Shown here: piece after piece, positions 35,060 to 42,945 of the stretch
How positions within the stretch are numbered: the first letter of the stretch is position 1
Layout of the letters: every line of letters begins with the position of its first letter
Origin: Deltaproteobacteria bacterium
GTDB lineage: Bacteria > Desulfobacterota > Binatia > UBA1149 > SPBQ01
Direction of reading: 5' to 3'
NCBI GenBank assembly: GCA_029262375.1
Contig: JAJCZM010000057.1
Span: 1 to 44,205, forward strand
Length of the DNA stretch: 44,205 nt
Program-made: the position numbers and the translations under genes
The notes under the pieces: generated by a model
Told to the model about the DNA's origin: nothing
Seen by the model: only the letters and a program-made list of their open reading frames with translations
The model's database searches: none

Positions 35060-35758
35060 ATGGCGCCGATCAGCTACCGCTACTGTCACTTCCCGCCCGC
35101 GATTATCCAGCATACGGTGTGGCTCAATGCCCGGTTTACTCTTAGCTTTCGCGACGTCGAGGAACTGCTCGCCGAACGCGGAATCCAAGTGTCCTATGAA
35201 TCGATCCGCCGCTGGGTTGCCAGGTTCGGTACGCAGATCGCTCGACGCCTTCGCCAGCATAGGCCTCGGCCGCACTCGCTGTGGCACCTCGACGAGGTGT
35301 TTGTATCGATGAACGGACAACGCAGTTACTTGTGGCGTGCCATCGACCAGAACGGAGAGATCCTGGATGTGCTCGTGCAGGCCAAGCGTGACAAGAAGGC
35401 TGCGCTCAAGCTCATGAGAAAGCTGATAAAGAAGAGCGGTTTGGCGCCGCGCACGATCGTCACGGACAAGCTTCGTTCCTATGCTGCGGCCTTCCGCGAT
35501 CTTGGGCTGACGGCCCGGCATCATCAGGCGCGTTGGAAGAACAATCGCATCGAAGGGTCCCATGTGTACGTTCGCGGTCGAGAACGAAGGATGCAGGGGT
35601 TCAGGTCGCCAGGTGCAGCGCAGAGGTTTCTCTCGCTACATGCGGCGACGTACAACGCCTTCAATACCCTCCGTCATTTCATCACAGCTTCTGAACACCG
35701 AAAACGTCGAGACCAAGCCTTCACGATCTGGCGTGAAGCTGCTGGGATCACGGCATAG
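35060..35758 (+). CDS. IS6-family transposase
   Basis: A 232-residue transposase. The N-terminal HTH has FRDVEELLAERGIQVSYESI then RRWVARFG, typical of the IS6 family. The catalytic triad is HLDEVF (first Asp), VTDKLRSY (second Asp) and NNRIEGSH (the Glu). The length is normal, so it is probably active. It starts at an ATG shortly after the IS left repeat. The C-terminus (RERRMQGFRSPGAAQRFLS) is close in type to the relic at 21497-21745, though the two elements are different. Confidence 0.95.
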   Translation: MAPISYRYCHFPPAIIQHTVWLNARFTLSFRDVEELLAERGIQVSYESIRRWVARFGTQIARRLRQHRPRPHSLWHLDEVFVSMNGQRSYLWRAIDQNGEILDVLVQAKRDKKAALKLMRKLIKKSGLAPRTIVTDKLRSYAAAFRDLGLTARHHQARWKNNRIEGSHVYVRGRERRMQGFRSPGAAQRFLSLHAATYNAFNTLRHFITASEHRKRRDQAFTIWREAAGITA

Positions 35759-35800
35759 GTGCTGAGGTGGCAGCAGCGAAGCTTTCACCTCGATCAAAAA

Positions 35801-35812
35801 TCGTGACAAAGC
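35801..35812 (-). repeat. IS6 right terminal inverted repeat
   Basis: TCGTGACAAAGC, the exact reverse complement of the left repeat. Confidence 0.75.
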
Positions 35813-35849
35813 TTAACGCGCGGGTTGTTTGCACCGCCCGACGCTATCG

Positions 35850-35931
35850 GACTAAAACGAGATTCGTAGCCGCCGATCAATCGCAGGCGTGTAATAACAC
35901 GGCGATTTCAATCGGCTAAGTTTTGTTAGGC
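35850..35931. other. attC-like integron recombination site (a)
   Basis: An imperfect hairpin of about 82 bases ending in a canonical GTTAGGC (35925-35931). Paired parts are GCCGAT (35872-35877) with ATCGGC (35911-35916), ATCGC (35880-35884) with GCGAT (35902-35906), and CGTGT (35888-35892) with ACACG (35897-35901), with unpaired bases between, as in attC stems. The 5' outer box (GACTAAA) is degenerate. It lies just before the repeat-protein gene and would be the 3' site of a lost cassette replaced by the IS6 element. Confidence 0.55.
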
Positions 35932-35955
35932 CGCATACCAAACAGGGGACGCAAC

Positions 35956-36405
35956 GTGACAGAGAACAAATGGCCTCGGAACCAGTACACGGGTGTTGGC
36001 GGCGGTGCGTACACCGGTGTCGGTGGTGGCATGTACACGGGCGTTGGGGGTGGCGCGTACACCGGTGTAGGTGGCGGCCGCTACACGGGCGTCGGTGGTG
36101 GTATGTACACAGGTGTCGGTGGAGGTCTTTACACGGGCGTGGGTGGTGGCATGTACCCAGGCGTTGGCGGAGGTCTTTATACGGGGGTCGGGGGCGGCCT
36201 CTACACTGGCGTGGGTGGCGGCCTCCACACCGGCGTGGGGGGAGGCATGTACACGGGGGCAGACTCCGACCCTTACATGAGCAACATCCCGCCGTGGCCG
36301 CACTTCGTGCGAGAACTTGAGGCAAGGGGGTATCAGTCACAAGCACACATGATCCGTGGGTATCTCCCGGAGAGATTCTGGCCAGAGAATTTCTTCTCGC
36401 GATGA
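35956..36405 (+). CDS. glycine-rich octapeptide-repeat protein (integron cassette gene)
   Basis: A 149-residue protein. A short leader (VTENKWPRNQ) is followed by eleven copies of an eight-residue unit Y-T-G-V-G-G-G-X (X is A, M, R or L), then YTGADSDPYMSN and a C-terminal domain with IPPWPHFVRELEARG. Similar repeat proteins with a conserved PYMSNIPPWP tail occur in many bacteria, often as small genes of unknown function. The start is a GTG at 35956 with AGGGG about 9 bases upstream; an in-frame start at 35923 is less likely. The stop (36403-36405) is 1 base before an attC site, and a GTTAGGC core lies 24 bases upstream of the GTG, so the gene is a complete integron cassette. Confidence 0.75.
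   Translation: MTENKWPRNQYTGVGGGAYTGVGGGMYTGVGGGAYTGVGGGRYTGVGGGMYTGVGGGLYTGVGGGMYPGVGGGLYTGVGGGLYTGVGGGLHTGVGGGMYTGADSDPYMSNIPPWPHFVRELEARGYQSQAHMIRGYLPERFWPENFFSR
35986..36249 (+). repeat. 24-bp tandem repeats (11 copies)
   Basis: The repeat-protein gene is made of eleven 24-bp units of the form TACACSGGYGTSGGYGGYGGN, encoding Y-T-G-V-G-G-G-X. The units differ mainly at third positions and in the last codon, so selection for the peptide is likely. Confidence 0.9.
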
Positions 36406-36406
36406 G

Positions 36407-36466
36407 GCCTAACAATTCATCCAAGCCGACGCCGTTTCGCGGCGCGGCTTAGTTCGGGCGATAGCC
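36407..36466. other. attC integron recombination site (b)
   Basis: GCCTAACAATTC, then CAAGCCGACGCCG, loop TTTC, then CGGCGCGGCTTAG and finally CGGGCGATAGCC. The arms and the stretch between them closely follow the aadA-type attC, which I know as GTCTAACAATTCGTTC then AAGCCGACGCCG. The distal core reads GATAGCC rather than GTTRRRY. This is either a degenerate site or a cassette inserted at a secondary GWT site. Confidence 0.85.
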
Positions 36467-36482
36467 AGCCACACGGGTAGCC

Positions 36483-38291
36483 ATGAGACTACACTCGCTG
36501 AAAATCGACGGGTTTCGCAGGCTGAGAGCGGCTCGCGTTCTGTTTGGCGATGCAACGTTCCTAATCGGACCAAACAACTCCGGAAAGAGTACGGTGTTTG
36601 CTGCGATCGAGTATCTGCTCTCAGCGAAGAAGACCATGCCCAGCTCGGAGTACTTCTCGGTGGTCGACTCGGAAACAGGGGAAACGAAACCCGCGGTTAC
36701 GGAAGTTGTTCTGGAGGCAGAGTTTCGAGATCTACCGACTGATGCACACGAGTGGCGAGGCTTTAAGGGTCGCATCTTCGAATACAAAGTTGGCGGCGCC
36801 GGTGATTCTGGATTGTCAGTCACTTATCGGAAGACGTTTACCCTAGGGACTGATGTGAAGATCGAATTTCGTTCGAAGCAACGAACGATGAACGAAGACT
36901 ACGAGGGCTGCAATACAGGCCAAGAGTACATCGACAAAGGACTGGATGCAGAGACCGTCGGCAGTCTCTTCCCTGACTTGTCCGCGAAGATAGGCAAGGG
37001 CAAAGCAGCGTTGGGGAAGCTCGAGCAGCTCGATGAAATTTGGACGTTGGGCGATGGGGATACTTGGTTTCAGAACCCCGGCGGCATCCCTGGCAACGTG
37101 CTCAAGATGCTTCCACGATACCTGCTCATTCCGGCAGATACGTCAATCGGTGAAATCGAAGGGTCCCCCTCGGGCGTCCTGGGTAAGACATTGAACGAGT
37201 TGTTCGAAGACGTGCGGTCGAACTCAGCCAACTATAAACAAGCGCAAGCCCACTTGGACCTGCTTTCACAGGAACTGGATCCAGAAGACGAGGGATCGGA
37301 GTTCGGAAAGATGCTGCGGGAACTCAATGGCATCCTTCAGAGCGTTTTTCCAGACTCTCAGCTTCATGCCACAACAGATCTGAGCGATCCGAACAAGGCG
37401 TTGAAGCCCACATTCTCGGTCGAGATGTCGAGCAACGTAAGAACCCCGGTGACGCATCAGGGGTCCGGTATGGTAAGGGCGGCGGCGTTCGGCATGTTGC
37501 GATTCCGTCAAAGATGGCTCTCGGGGAAAGAGGACGAGCACACGCGTACGCTAGTGGTGTGCTTTGAAGAGCCTGAGATCTATCTCCATCCGAGCGCAGC
37601 CAATCAGATGCGTGACGCGATTTATGAGCTCAGCGGTGGGACTTCGCAGATTGTTGCGACTACCCACTCTCCGTTCGTCATCGATTTGTCGCGGAAGCCA
37701 AGGCAGATATTGAACAGTATGTTCCCTACCGAGGACGGAGTCGGTGTGAATCCGTTCAACGTCTCTGATGCTTATAGACAGCTCGAAGGCGACGACAAGA
37801 CGCATGTGAAGATGCTTCTCCGCATCGACGAACACATTGCGAGAGTGTTCTTCACGAAGAATGTCATCGTCGTCGAAGGCGACACAGAGGAGGTTCTTAT
37901 ATGGGAGACGCTAAAGAAGCTTCCTCGAGACAAGTATCTGATAGCTGTTGCCAATTTCGAAATTGTGCGGGCCCGCGGAAAGGCCTCGATAATCGGACTC
38001 GCAAAGTATTTGGTTGCGATGGGAATCGCCCCGATAGTGGTACACGATCGCGACCAAGGTACGGAAGGCGCCGAGAAGTTCAATCAACCCATAGCGGATG
38101 CCGTAGGATCCAGCGGACGTGTCATCCAAATGGCGGAGAACGTAGAAGACGAAGTAGGCTACGCGGCACCATCTGCCGAGAAACCGCTGAGGGCGTTCCA
38201 AGAGACGGCGAAGTGGGATGATTGGGATTCCGTTCCCGACAGCTGGAAGCAGAGAATGAAGCAGATTTTTGGCGACGACGTTGCAGGCTAA
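36483..38291 (+). CDS. OLD-family ATPase-TOPRIM endonuclease
   Basis: A 602-residue protein. The ATPase has a Walker A LIGPNNSGKST (residues 28-38), a Walker B-like VVCFEEPEIYLHP and a THSPFVIDLS segment after it, as in ABC-type AAA proteins. A C-terminal TOPRIM domain follows: VIVVEGDTEEV (Glu) and PIVVHDRDQGTEGAEKF (the Asp-x-Asp). This is the OLD arrangement. OLD proteins act as DNA nucleases in defence and retron-like or Gabija-like systems; no UvrD-like helicase is beside it here, so it may be a stand-alone class 1 type. The ATG has a weak ribosome-binding site. The stop codon TAA (38289-38291) lies inside the attC-like site, and another attC lies just upstream, so it is probably an integron cassette. 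Confidence 0.9.
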   Translation: MRLHSLKIDGFRRLRAARVLFGDATFLIGPNNSGKSTVFAAIEYLLSAKKTMPSSEYFSVVDSETGETKPAVTEVVLEAEFRDLPTDAHEWRGFKGRIFEYKVGGAGDSGLSVTYRKTFTLGTDVKIEFRSKQRTMNEDYEGCNTGQEYIDKGLDAETVGSLFPDLSAKIGKGKAALGKLEQLDEIWTLGDGDTWFQNPGGIPGNVLKMLPRYLLIPADTSIGEIEGSPSGVLGKTLNELFEDVRSNSANYKQAQAHLDLLSQELDPEDEGSEFGKMLRELNGILQSVFPDSQLHATTDLSDPNKALKPTFSVEMSSNVRTPVTHQGSGMVRAAAFGMLRFRQRWLSGKEDEHTRTLVVCFEEPEIYLHPSAANQMRDAIYELSGGTSQIVATTHSPFVIDLSRKPRQILNSMFPTEDGVGVNPFNVSDAYRQLEGDDKTHVKMLLRIDEHIARVFFTKNVIVVEGDTEEVLIWETLKKLPRDKYLIAVANFEIVRARGKASIIGLAKYLVAMGIAPIVVHDRDQGTEGAEKFNQPIADAVGSSGRVIQMAENVEDEVGYAAPSAEKPLRAFQETAKWDDWDSVPDSWKQRMKQIFGDDVAG

Positions 38292-38418
38292 CAAAGGCTT
38301 GCAGCTGACAGCAGACGGCTGGGCGTTCCTGCATTCGGTAGCAATCTGGCATCGGCGCTCTGTGGGATGGCTTGACGGTCAGTGCTGTCCGTTGTCGCTG
38401 AAGCCAAATCGGTTGGCC
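38286..38418. other. attC-like integron recombination site (c), long form
   Basis: GGCTAAC (38286-38292) is the outer box and GTTGGCC (38412-38418) the distal one. GGCTTGCAGCTGAC on the left pairs with GTCGCTGAAGCC on the right, with single extra-helical G and T bases, as in attC sites. The whole site is 133 bases, like long VCR-type attCs. It overlaps the stop of the OLD gene, which is typical of cassettes. Confidence 0.65.
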
Positions 38419-38457
38419 GTCACCCCAGCAACGGGCAAAGGCAAAGGATGAGTGGCC

Positions 38458-39660
38458 ATGCATGAAATCATCTGTCCGCAGTGCGGGAAAGCATTCAAGA
38501 TCGACGAAGCCGGGTACGCGGACATTCTCAAGCAGGTTCGCGATGCCGATTTCGAAAAGCAATTGCACGAGCGGCTTGAACTGGCCGAGCAGGAGAAGCG
38601 GAATGCCGTCGAGCTCGCCACGACCAAGATCGCCAGCGAATCGCAAAAGGCTGCGGCTACGAAGGACGCGGAGATCCAGGGCCTGAAGGCCCAACTCGAC
38701 GCCATCGAGATTGCGGAGAAGCTGGCGATCACCGAGGCCCTCAGTGTGGTCGAGAAGGAGCGTGACCAACTGAAGAGCAGCCTCGAGCAAGCGAAGCTTG
38801 AGAAGCAGCTCGCCGAAAACTCGCTCAAGGACAAGTACGAAACGCAGATCAAGGACCGCGACGACATGATCGAGCGCCTCAAGGACATGAAGGCACGCCT
38901 GTCGACCAAGATGGTTGGCGAAACCCTCGAACAGCACTGCGAGACCGAGTTCAACCGCATTCGAGCGACGGCGTTTCCGAGTGCGTATTTCGAGAAGGAC
39001 AACGACGCGCGGACTGGCAGCAAGGGCGACTACATCTTTCGCGACTCGGATGAGGCTGGCACCGAGAGTGTCTCGATCATGTTTGAGATGAAGAACGAGA
39101 GCGACGAGACAGCTACCAAGAAGAAGAACGAAGACTTCCTCAAAGAGCTAGACAAAGACCGAACTGAGAAGGGCTGCGAATACGCAGTACTCGTTTCGCT
39201 TCTTGAGCCCGACAGCGAGCTGTACAACTCTGGCATAGTCGATGTGTCCCACCGCTACTCGAAGATGTATGTCGTCCGGCCGCAATTTTTCATCCCGATC
39301 ATTACGCTTCTGCGAAACGCCGCCCAGAACTCACTGAAGTACAAAACCGAGCTCGCGCTGGTGAAGGCACAGAACATCGATATCACGAACTTCGAGAACG
39401 ATCTCGACGCTTTCAAAACTGGCTTCGCCCGGAACTACGAACTGGCGTCTAAGAAATTCAAAACGGCTATTACGGAGATCGACAAGACCATCGATCACCT
39501 CCAGAAGACCAAGGATGCCCTGCTCGGTTCGGAGAACAACCTTCGTCTTGCCAACAACAAGGCCGACGACTTGACGGTCAAGAAGCTGACCAAGAGAAAC
39601 CCCACGATGGCTGCGAAGTTCGACGAGCTCAAAGACGATGATCCTTCCGATCCTGATTGA
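38458..39660 (+). CDS. DUF2130 (PD-(D/E)XK-like) protein
   Basis: A 400-residue protein. The N-terminus has a single CPQCG knuckle; residues 20-150 are a long coiled coil; then [13 protein letters not shown] (Asp) and [11 protein letters not shown] (Glu, Lys) form a PD-(D/E)XK-like core, and the C-terminus is helical. This is DUF2130. I chose the ATG at 38458; a GTG at 38452 also fits. It begins about 40 bases after attC-like site c, so it could be the first part of a third cassette, but no attC is found after its stop. The coiled coil and nuclease suggest a DNA-binding or phage-response role, not shown. Confidence 0.9.
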   Translation: MHEIICPQCGKAFKIDEAGYADILKQVRDADFEKQLHERLELAEQEKRNAVELATTKIASESQKAAATKDAEIQGLKAQLDAIEIAEKLAITEALSVVEKERDQLKSSLEQAKLEKQLAENSLKDKYETQIKDRDDMIERLKDMKARLSTKMVGETLEQHCETEFNRIRATAFPSAYFEKDNDARTGSKGDYIFRDSDEAGTESVSIMFEMKNESDETATKKKNEDFLKELDKDRTEKGCEYAVLVSLLEPDSELYNSGIVDVSHRYSKMYVVRPQFFIPIITLLRNAAQNSLKYKTELALVKAQNIDITNFENDLDAFKTGFARNYELASKKFKTAITEIDKTIDHLQKTKDALLGSENNLRLANNKADDLTVKKLTKRNPTMAAKFDELKDDDPSDPD

Positions 39661-39694
39661 ACCATGCCCCTACCTCTGTCGATGAGAAGGGTTT

Positions 39695-39768
39695 TGTCAC
39701 GTTGAGCGCGTGCCTGGCATCGTGGTTTGATACCGCAGCCGGCACTGTCAAGTTGAGGTCACGCCTGG
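39695..39768 (+). repeat. two 22-23 bp direct repeats, IS6-end-like
   Basis: TGTCACGTTGAG then GCCTGG (39695-39716) and TGTCAAGTTGAG then GCCTGG (39746-39768) are imperfect direct copies 51 bases apart. Both resemble the ends of the IS6-family relic and intact element (GGnACTGTCAA, CTTTGTCACG). Confidence 0.45.
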
Positions 39769-40044
39769 TAGCTTACGCCGATGAACAGCCCGTTGTGTTC
39801 CAAAAACTCAGCCGACCATCACGCGGCTTCGCGATAGTAATAATTCAGGGTTCCTCCGAGCCGTTCGCGACGTCGGATCGGGCCTGTTCCCGTAGTGTGC
39901 CAATACTCGGCCGAACAGGAATGAAGGAAGTCGTGGTCGCCCCGGCCCATTTGGTCGCTCGACCATCCCCAAAGGCGGACCCCAGTTATCCTTATATTAA
40001 GCGATCTCATGACGTTCAGTCGGAAGTGCCGAGTGCGGCATGCT

Positions 40045-40214
40045 TTTCCCTGTTAACAGACAGAACTTCCCTGTTCCGCGGAGTTAATTCCCTGTTTGCT
40101 CGAGTAGGGAATTTGCCGAAATACGCTAGTCAAATCGTACTGTTAGCGGCGCGGGAAAGGCTTAATCAGCCGGAATATGCGAGATTTCCCTGTATCTTCC
40201 CGCAGAACAGGGAA
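40045..40214. repeat. TTCCCTGTT iteron-like repeats
   Basis: TTCCCTGTT occurs at 40045-40053, 40067-40075 and 40088-40096 at 21-22 base spacing, then a degenerate inverted copy near 40107, TTCCCTGTA at 40186-40194 and an inverted AACAGGGAA at 40206-40214. Two helical turns between copies suggests a protein-binding array. It lies just beyond the 3' end of the serine recombinase gene. Confidence 0.6.
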
Positions 40215-40460
40215 ACGTAACCAGAGACACCTTCGCCCAAGACTCCCCCCACCACCATTCAGTCTCGGCGGAATCGGTAACCCCGGTTCCGCCGAACTCT
40301 TTCTGCGACAGTTCGCTGGGTTAGCGCGTCTTGAGACGCAGGGTTGCGGCATGGAGACGCGAGTGAAGCGCCTTCGTACGCGGTTTTGCGAGAGTGTCTC
40401 TGTAGGGGGTAGAGAAAGTCCCCCGTCTCCACTCGTCGCGATCTACTTGGCGCGAACTTC

Positions 40461-42176
40461 CTATGAGTCGAAGCCGAGAACTCGGCGTTGTTCTGCCCAA
40501 GATAGTGGCAAGTTCTCAAGACGTGTCAGGGAAGTTACTGACAGCCCGGCAGGCTGGCGACCGTCGAGAATTGCCTGAACAATATCGGGAGCGAGAAACG
40601 CCAACGAAAGTCGGCGACCCACATCGGCCCTGTCGCGACCGACCTTTGCAGCCAGCTCCTTGAGAGTAGGCGCGCTTCCATCGCGCAACTGCTCGTACCA
40701 ATCTCGCGCCTGACGCACGAGCGCGACCAGCTTAGGATCGACCTCCGGCTCTGGCCTGCCTTGCTCCGCTACTAGAACCTTCCGCGCTACGCCCGATCGC
40801 TGGATCTGGTACGGAAACTCCAGCGTGAACGCCTGGATATCATCGGCATCACGACTCTTGCCGCCCGTACTACCAGTCTGCTCCCGCGCTTGAGCAACAA
40901 GGCCGACAGCATGAACCACAACCTTGACGATGTCGGAAGCAACGTCGATGCGATCGACAATCGCGCGAAGCAGATCTCGCTTTGATCGCGCCGTCGCGGT
41001 TTCCAGTTGGTCGGCCACCGCGGCAAGATGGCCATGAGCCACGCGCGACACAATCGCTGTACTCGCACCTGCGGATTCCAGATGTCGGCCTAGCGTGAGT
41101 CTGTCGCGGAGTAGCTCGATAAGCTGATTCATGATCGCTTGTTCGAACGGCTCCGCCGGCAGCCGCGTCAGTTGTCGCTTCGCGCAATCATCGCGATCGT
41201 CGTCTTGCGCTATGTAGTAGCGGTATCGCTTGCCGTGACTGTTCGCATGGGAAGGCACCAAGCGACGGCCCTGTGCATCGTAGAGGAGACCGGATAGCAA
41301 GCTGGCGCGCCCAGCAGCGTGTACCTTGCGCTCCCCGACCGTGTTGCTGCGCAGCTTCAGCTGAACCGCATCCCAGGCGTCCCTGTCCACGATCGCCTCG
41401 TGTTCACCGGGGAAGCGCGCATCTTTGTGAACGACCTCGCCGATGTAGATCGGGTTCGCGAGCAGCTTGTAGAGGTGCCCCCGCGTAAATGGCCGACCAG
41501 CTTCGATGCCTCCGCCCTTTGTTGCCCGCGCTTTCGTACGTAGTCCGAGTCGATCAGCCTCGGCCTTGAGCAAGCGTACGCTCCCCGTCTCAAGGTAGAG
41601 CGCGAAAAGCTTGCGAACCGTACCGGCTTCCTCCTGATTCGGCAGCAGCCGCTTGTCTTTCGTGTCGTAGCCAAGCGGAACAACCCCTCCCATCCACATG
41701 CCCTTCTTTTTCGATGCCGCGATCTTGTCCCGGATGCGCTCGGCCGTGACCTCGCGCTCGAATTGCGCGAACGACAGCAGGATGTTGAGCGTGAGCCGCC
41801 CCATGGATGTCGTCGTGTTGAACTGCTGCGTGACCGATACGAACGAGACTTCGTGCTCGTCGAGCGCATCTACGATCTTCGCAAAGTCCGAGAGAGATCG
41901 AGATAGGCGATCCACCTTGTAGACGACGATCGTATCGATGCGCGATGCGCGCACATCGCGTAGGAGGGCCTGCAGTGCCGGGCGCTCCATCGTGCCGCCG
42001 GAGAAACCACCGTCGTCGTAGCGATGCGGCCCAACGGCCCACCCCTCGTGGCGCTGGCTGCGAATGTAGGCCTCGCAAGCCTCACGTTGCGCATCGAGGC
42101 TGTTGAAGTCCTGATCCAGCCCCTCCTCGTGAGATTTTCGGGTGTAGATCGCGCATCGCCGACGGGTCCTACTCAT
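40461..42176 (-). CDS. large serine recombinase
   Basis: A 571-residue recombinase. The N-terminal catalytic domain has IYTRKSHEEG (nucleophile Ser15), YDDGGFSGG and VVYKVDRLSRSLSDF, and a recombinase/zinc-ribbon-type region follows (residues 170-330); the tail is a coiled coil and a helical domain. The length fits large serine integrases that integrate and excise elements. The ATG is at 42174-42176, 9 bases after the DUF2924 stop on the same strand. It is the last gene of the terminase-DUF3489-DUF2924-recombinase module. Its attachment site cannot be found by eye. Confidence 0.95.
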   Translation of the reverse strand: MSRTRRRCAIYTRKSHEEGLDQDFNSLDAQREACEAYIRSQRHEGWAVGPHRYDDGGFSGGTMERPALQALLRDVRASRIDTIVVYKVDRLSRSLSDFAKIVDALDEHEVSFVSVTQQFNTTTSMGRLTLNILLSFAQFEREVTAERIRDKIAASKKKGMWMGGVVPLGYDTKDKRLLPNQEEAGTVRKLFALYLETGSVRLLKAEADRLGLRTKARATKGGGIEAGRPFTRGHLYKLLANPIYIGEVVHKDARFPGEHEAIVDRDAWDAVQLKLRSNTVGERKVHAAGRASLLSGLLYDAQGRRLVPSHANSHGKRYRYYIAQDDDRDDCAKRQLTRLPAEPFEQAIMNQLIELLRDRLTLGRHLESAGASTAIVSRVAHGHLAAVADQLETATARSKRDLLRAIVDRIDVASDIVKVVVHAVGLVAQAREQTGSTGGKSRDADDIQAFTLEFPYQIQRSGVARKVLVAEQGRPEPEVDPKLVALVRQARDWYEQLRDGSAPTLKELAAKVGRDRADVGRRLSLAFLAPDIVQAILDGRQPAGLSVTSLTRLENLPLSWAEQRRVLGFDS

Positions 42177-42185
42177 CGCAACAGC

Positions 42186-42617
42186 TCACTTGTCCAACCC
42201 GAAGAACCTCGGTCCGGACCAGCGGGCACCCGTGATCGCGCGCGCAACAGCCGACAGTGACGAGTAAGTAGCATCGTCGAGCACGAAGCCGCCATCGACC
42301 ACATCCACCACGTAGGTTCGCCCATTCCACTCTCTGATGAGACGATCGCCCAATCGCGGAACCTTGGCGCTCGCATGTGACCCGGGGCTGTCGCTCGCAG
42401 TCGTACGTAGTCGACGGGCCACCGCTCGATCTGCTTTGGCCCATCGGCGCCGCTGGATCTCATGGGCAAGGGCCCGGCGCAGCAGCGGTGTGCTCATGTT
42501 GGCGCGCAGTGCCGCACCCACGACGCGCTCCCAGCGCGCCACCAACTCGGTGCGCGGGAGGCCGCCCAGTCCGGCGACCTCCCGCTCAAACGCCGGATCT
42601 GCCGGCCGTTCGGGCAT
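42186..42617 (-). CDS. DUF2924 domain protein
   Basis: A 143-residue protein. The features are LGGLPRTELVARWERVVG in the first third, RRALAHEIQRRRW, and the C-terminal LIREWNGRTYVVDVV then ARAITGARWSGPRFFGL that are typical of DUF2924. Proteins of this family lie next to serine recombinases in integrated elements, so a role as a recombination directionality factor or accessory protein is possible, but this is inference. Its ends are 2 bases from DUF3489 and 9 bases from the recombinase, consistent with one transcript. Confidence 0.92.
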   Translation of the reverse strand: MPERPADPAFEREVAGLGGLPRTELVARWERVVGAALRANMSTPLLRRALAHEIQRRRWAKADRAVARRLRTTASDSPGSHASAKVPRLGDRLIREWNGRTYVVDVVDGGFVLDDATYSSLSAVARAITGARWSGPRFFGLDK

Positions 42618-42619
42618 CG

Positions 42620-42925
42620 CTACGACCCGACCGTCGTCTCTGTAATTCGGTAGCGGCGTGGCCCGCGATCCGGAGTCAGCGCCTCCAGTTCAACGCCATC
42701 GAGCTTACGGATCGTGCCTGAGAGAAAGCCGCGCACCGAGTGCGCCTGCCAACCCGTCGCACGCTGCAGATCGGCCAGACTGACCCCCTTCTCGCGCCGT
42801 AGCAGGCGCAGGCAGGCCTGTTTCTTGGTTGTTCGCGGTTTCTTCGCTTTGTCGCGAGAACGCTTGGGTTTCGTGGTTGCCGCCACCGGCGGCGGTGCAT
42901 CGGTCGTCTTCGTCTTTCGAGGCAT
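42620..42925 (-). CDS. DUF3489 domain protein
   Basis: A 101-residue protein. After a Lys/Arg/Pro-rich tail-like N-terminus it carries CLRLLRREKGVSLADLQRAT then GWQAHSVRGFLSGTIRKL, a winged-helix-like DUF3489 domain. It probably binds DNA. The ATG at 42923-42925 has GGGAG 7 bases upstream. It is placed between the terminase and DUF2924 on the same strand. Confidence 0.92.
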   Translation of the reverse strand: MPRKTKTTDAPPPVAATTKPKRSRDKAKKPRTTKKQACLRLLRREKGVSLADLQRATGWQAHSVRGFLSGTIRKLDGVELEALTPDRGPRRYRITETTVGS

Positions 42926-42945
42926 AGGGCATCTCCCTCGGTTGT

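Larger units (their letters stand above)
35005..35814 (+). mobile_element. IS6-family insertion sequence
   Basis: About 810 bases bounded by terminal repeats: left GCTTTGTCACGA (35007-35018) and the same 12 bases in inverted orientation at 35801-35812. It has a single transposase gene. No target-site duplication is seen at the ends I chose. The right end abuts the attC-like site at 35850, and the left end lies 91 bases after the glycosylase-like gene. The element may have inserted in the cassette region. Confidence 0.8.
39661..40460. other. 800-base region between DUF2130 and the recombinase
   Basis: This stretch holds direct repeats related to IS6 ends, five GGGAA-type repeats and no clear gene. 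A long frame at 39657-40220 is open, but it reads through repeats and has no family similarity I recognise; I take it as spurious. The region follows the recombinase gene and may include an attachment site. Confidence 0.45.

Noticed and set aside
35986..36249. Tandem 24-bp repeats as a CRISPR or minisatellite
   Set aside because: There are no spacers between units and the reading frame is kept, so the repeats are explained by the protein.
35926..36303. Minus-strand frame over the octapeptide repeats
   Set aside because: Repeats produce long open frames on both strands; only the plus frame has a start with a ribosome-binding site, a non-repeat C-terminal domain and cassette context.
39657..40220. 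187-codon open frame after DUF2130
   Set aside because: It overlaps the DUF2130 stop, runs through direct repeats and the TTCCCTGTT array, and its translation lacks any family feature. I regard it as a spurious frame in non-coding DNA.
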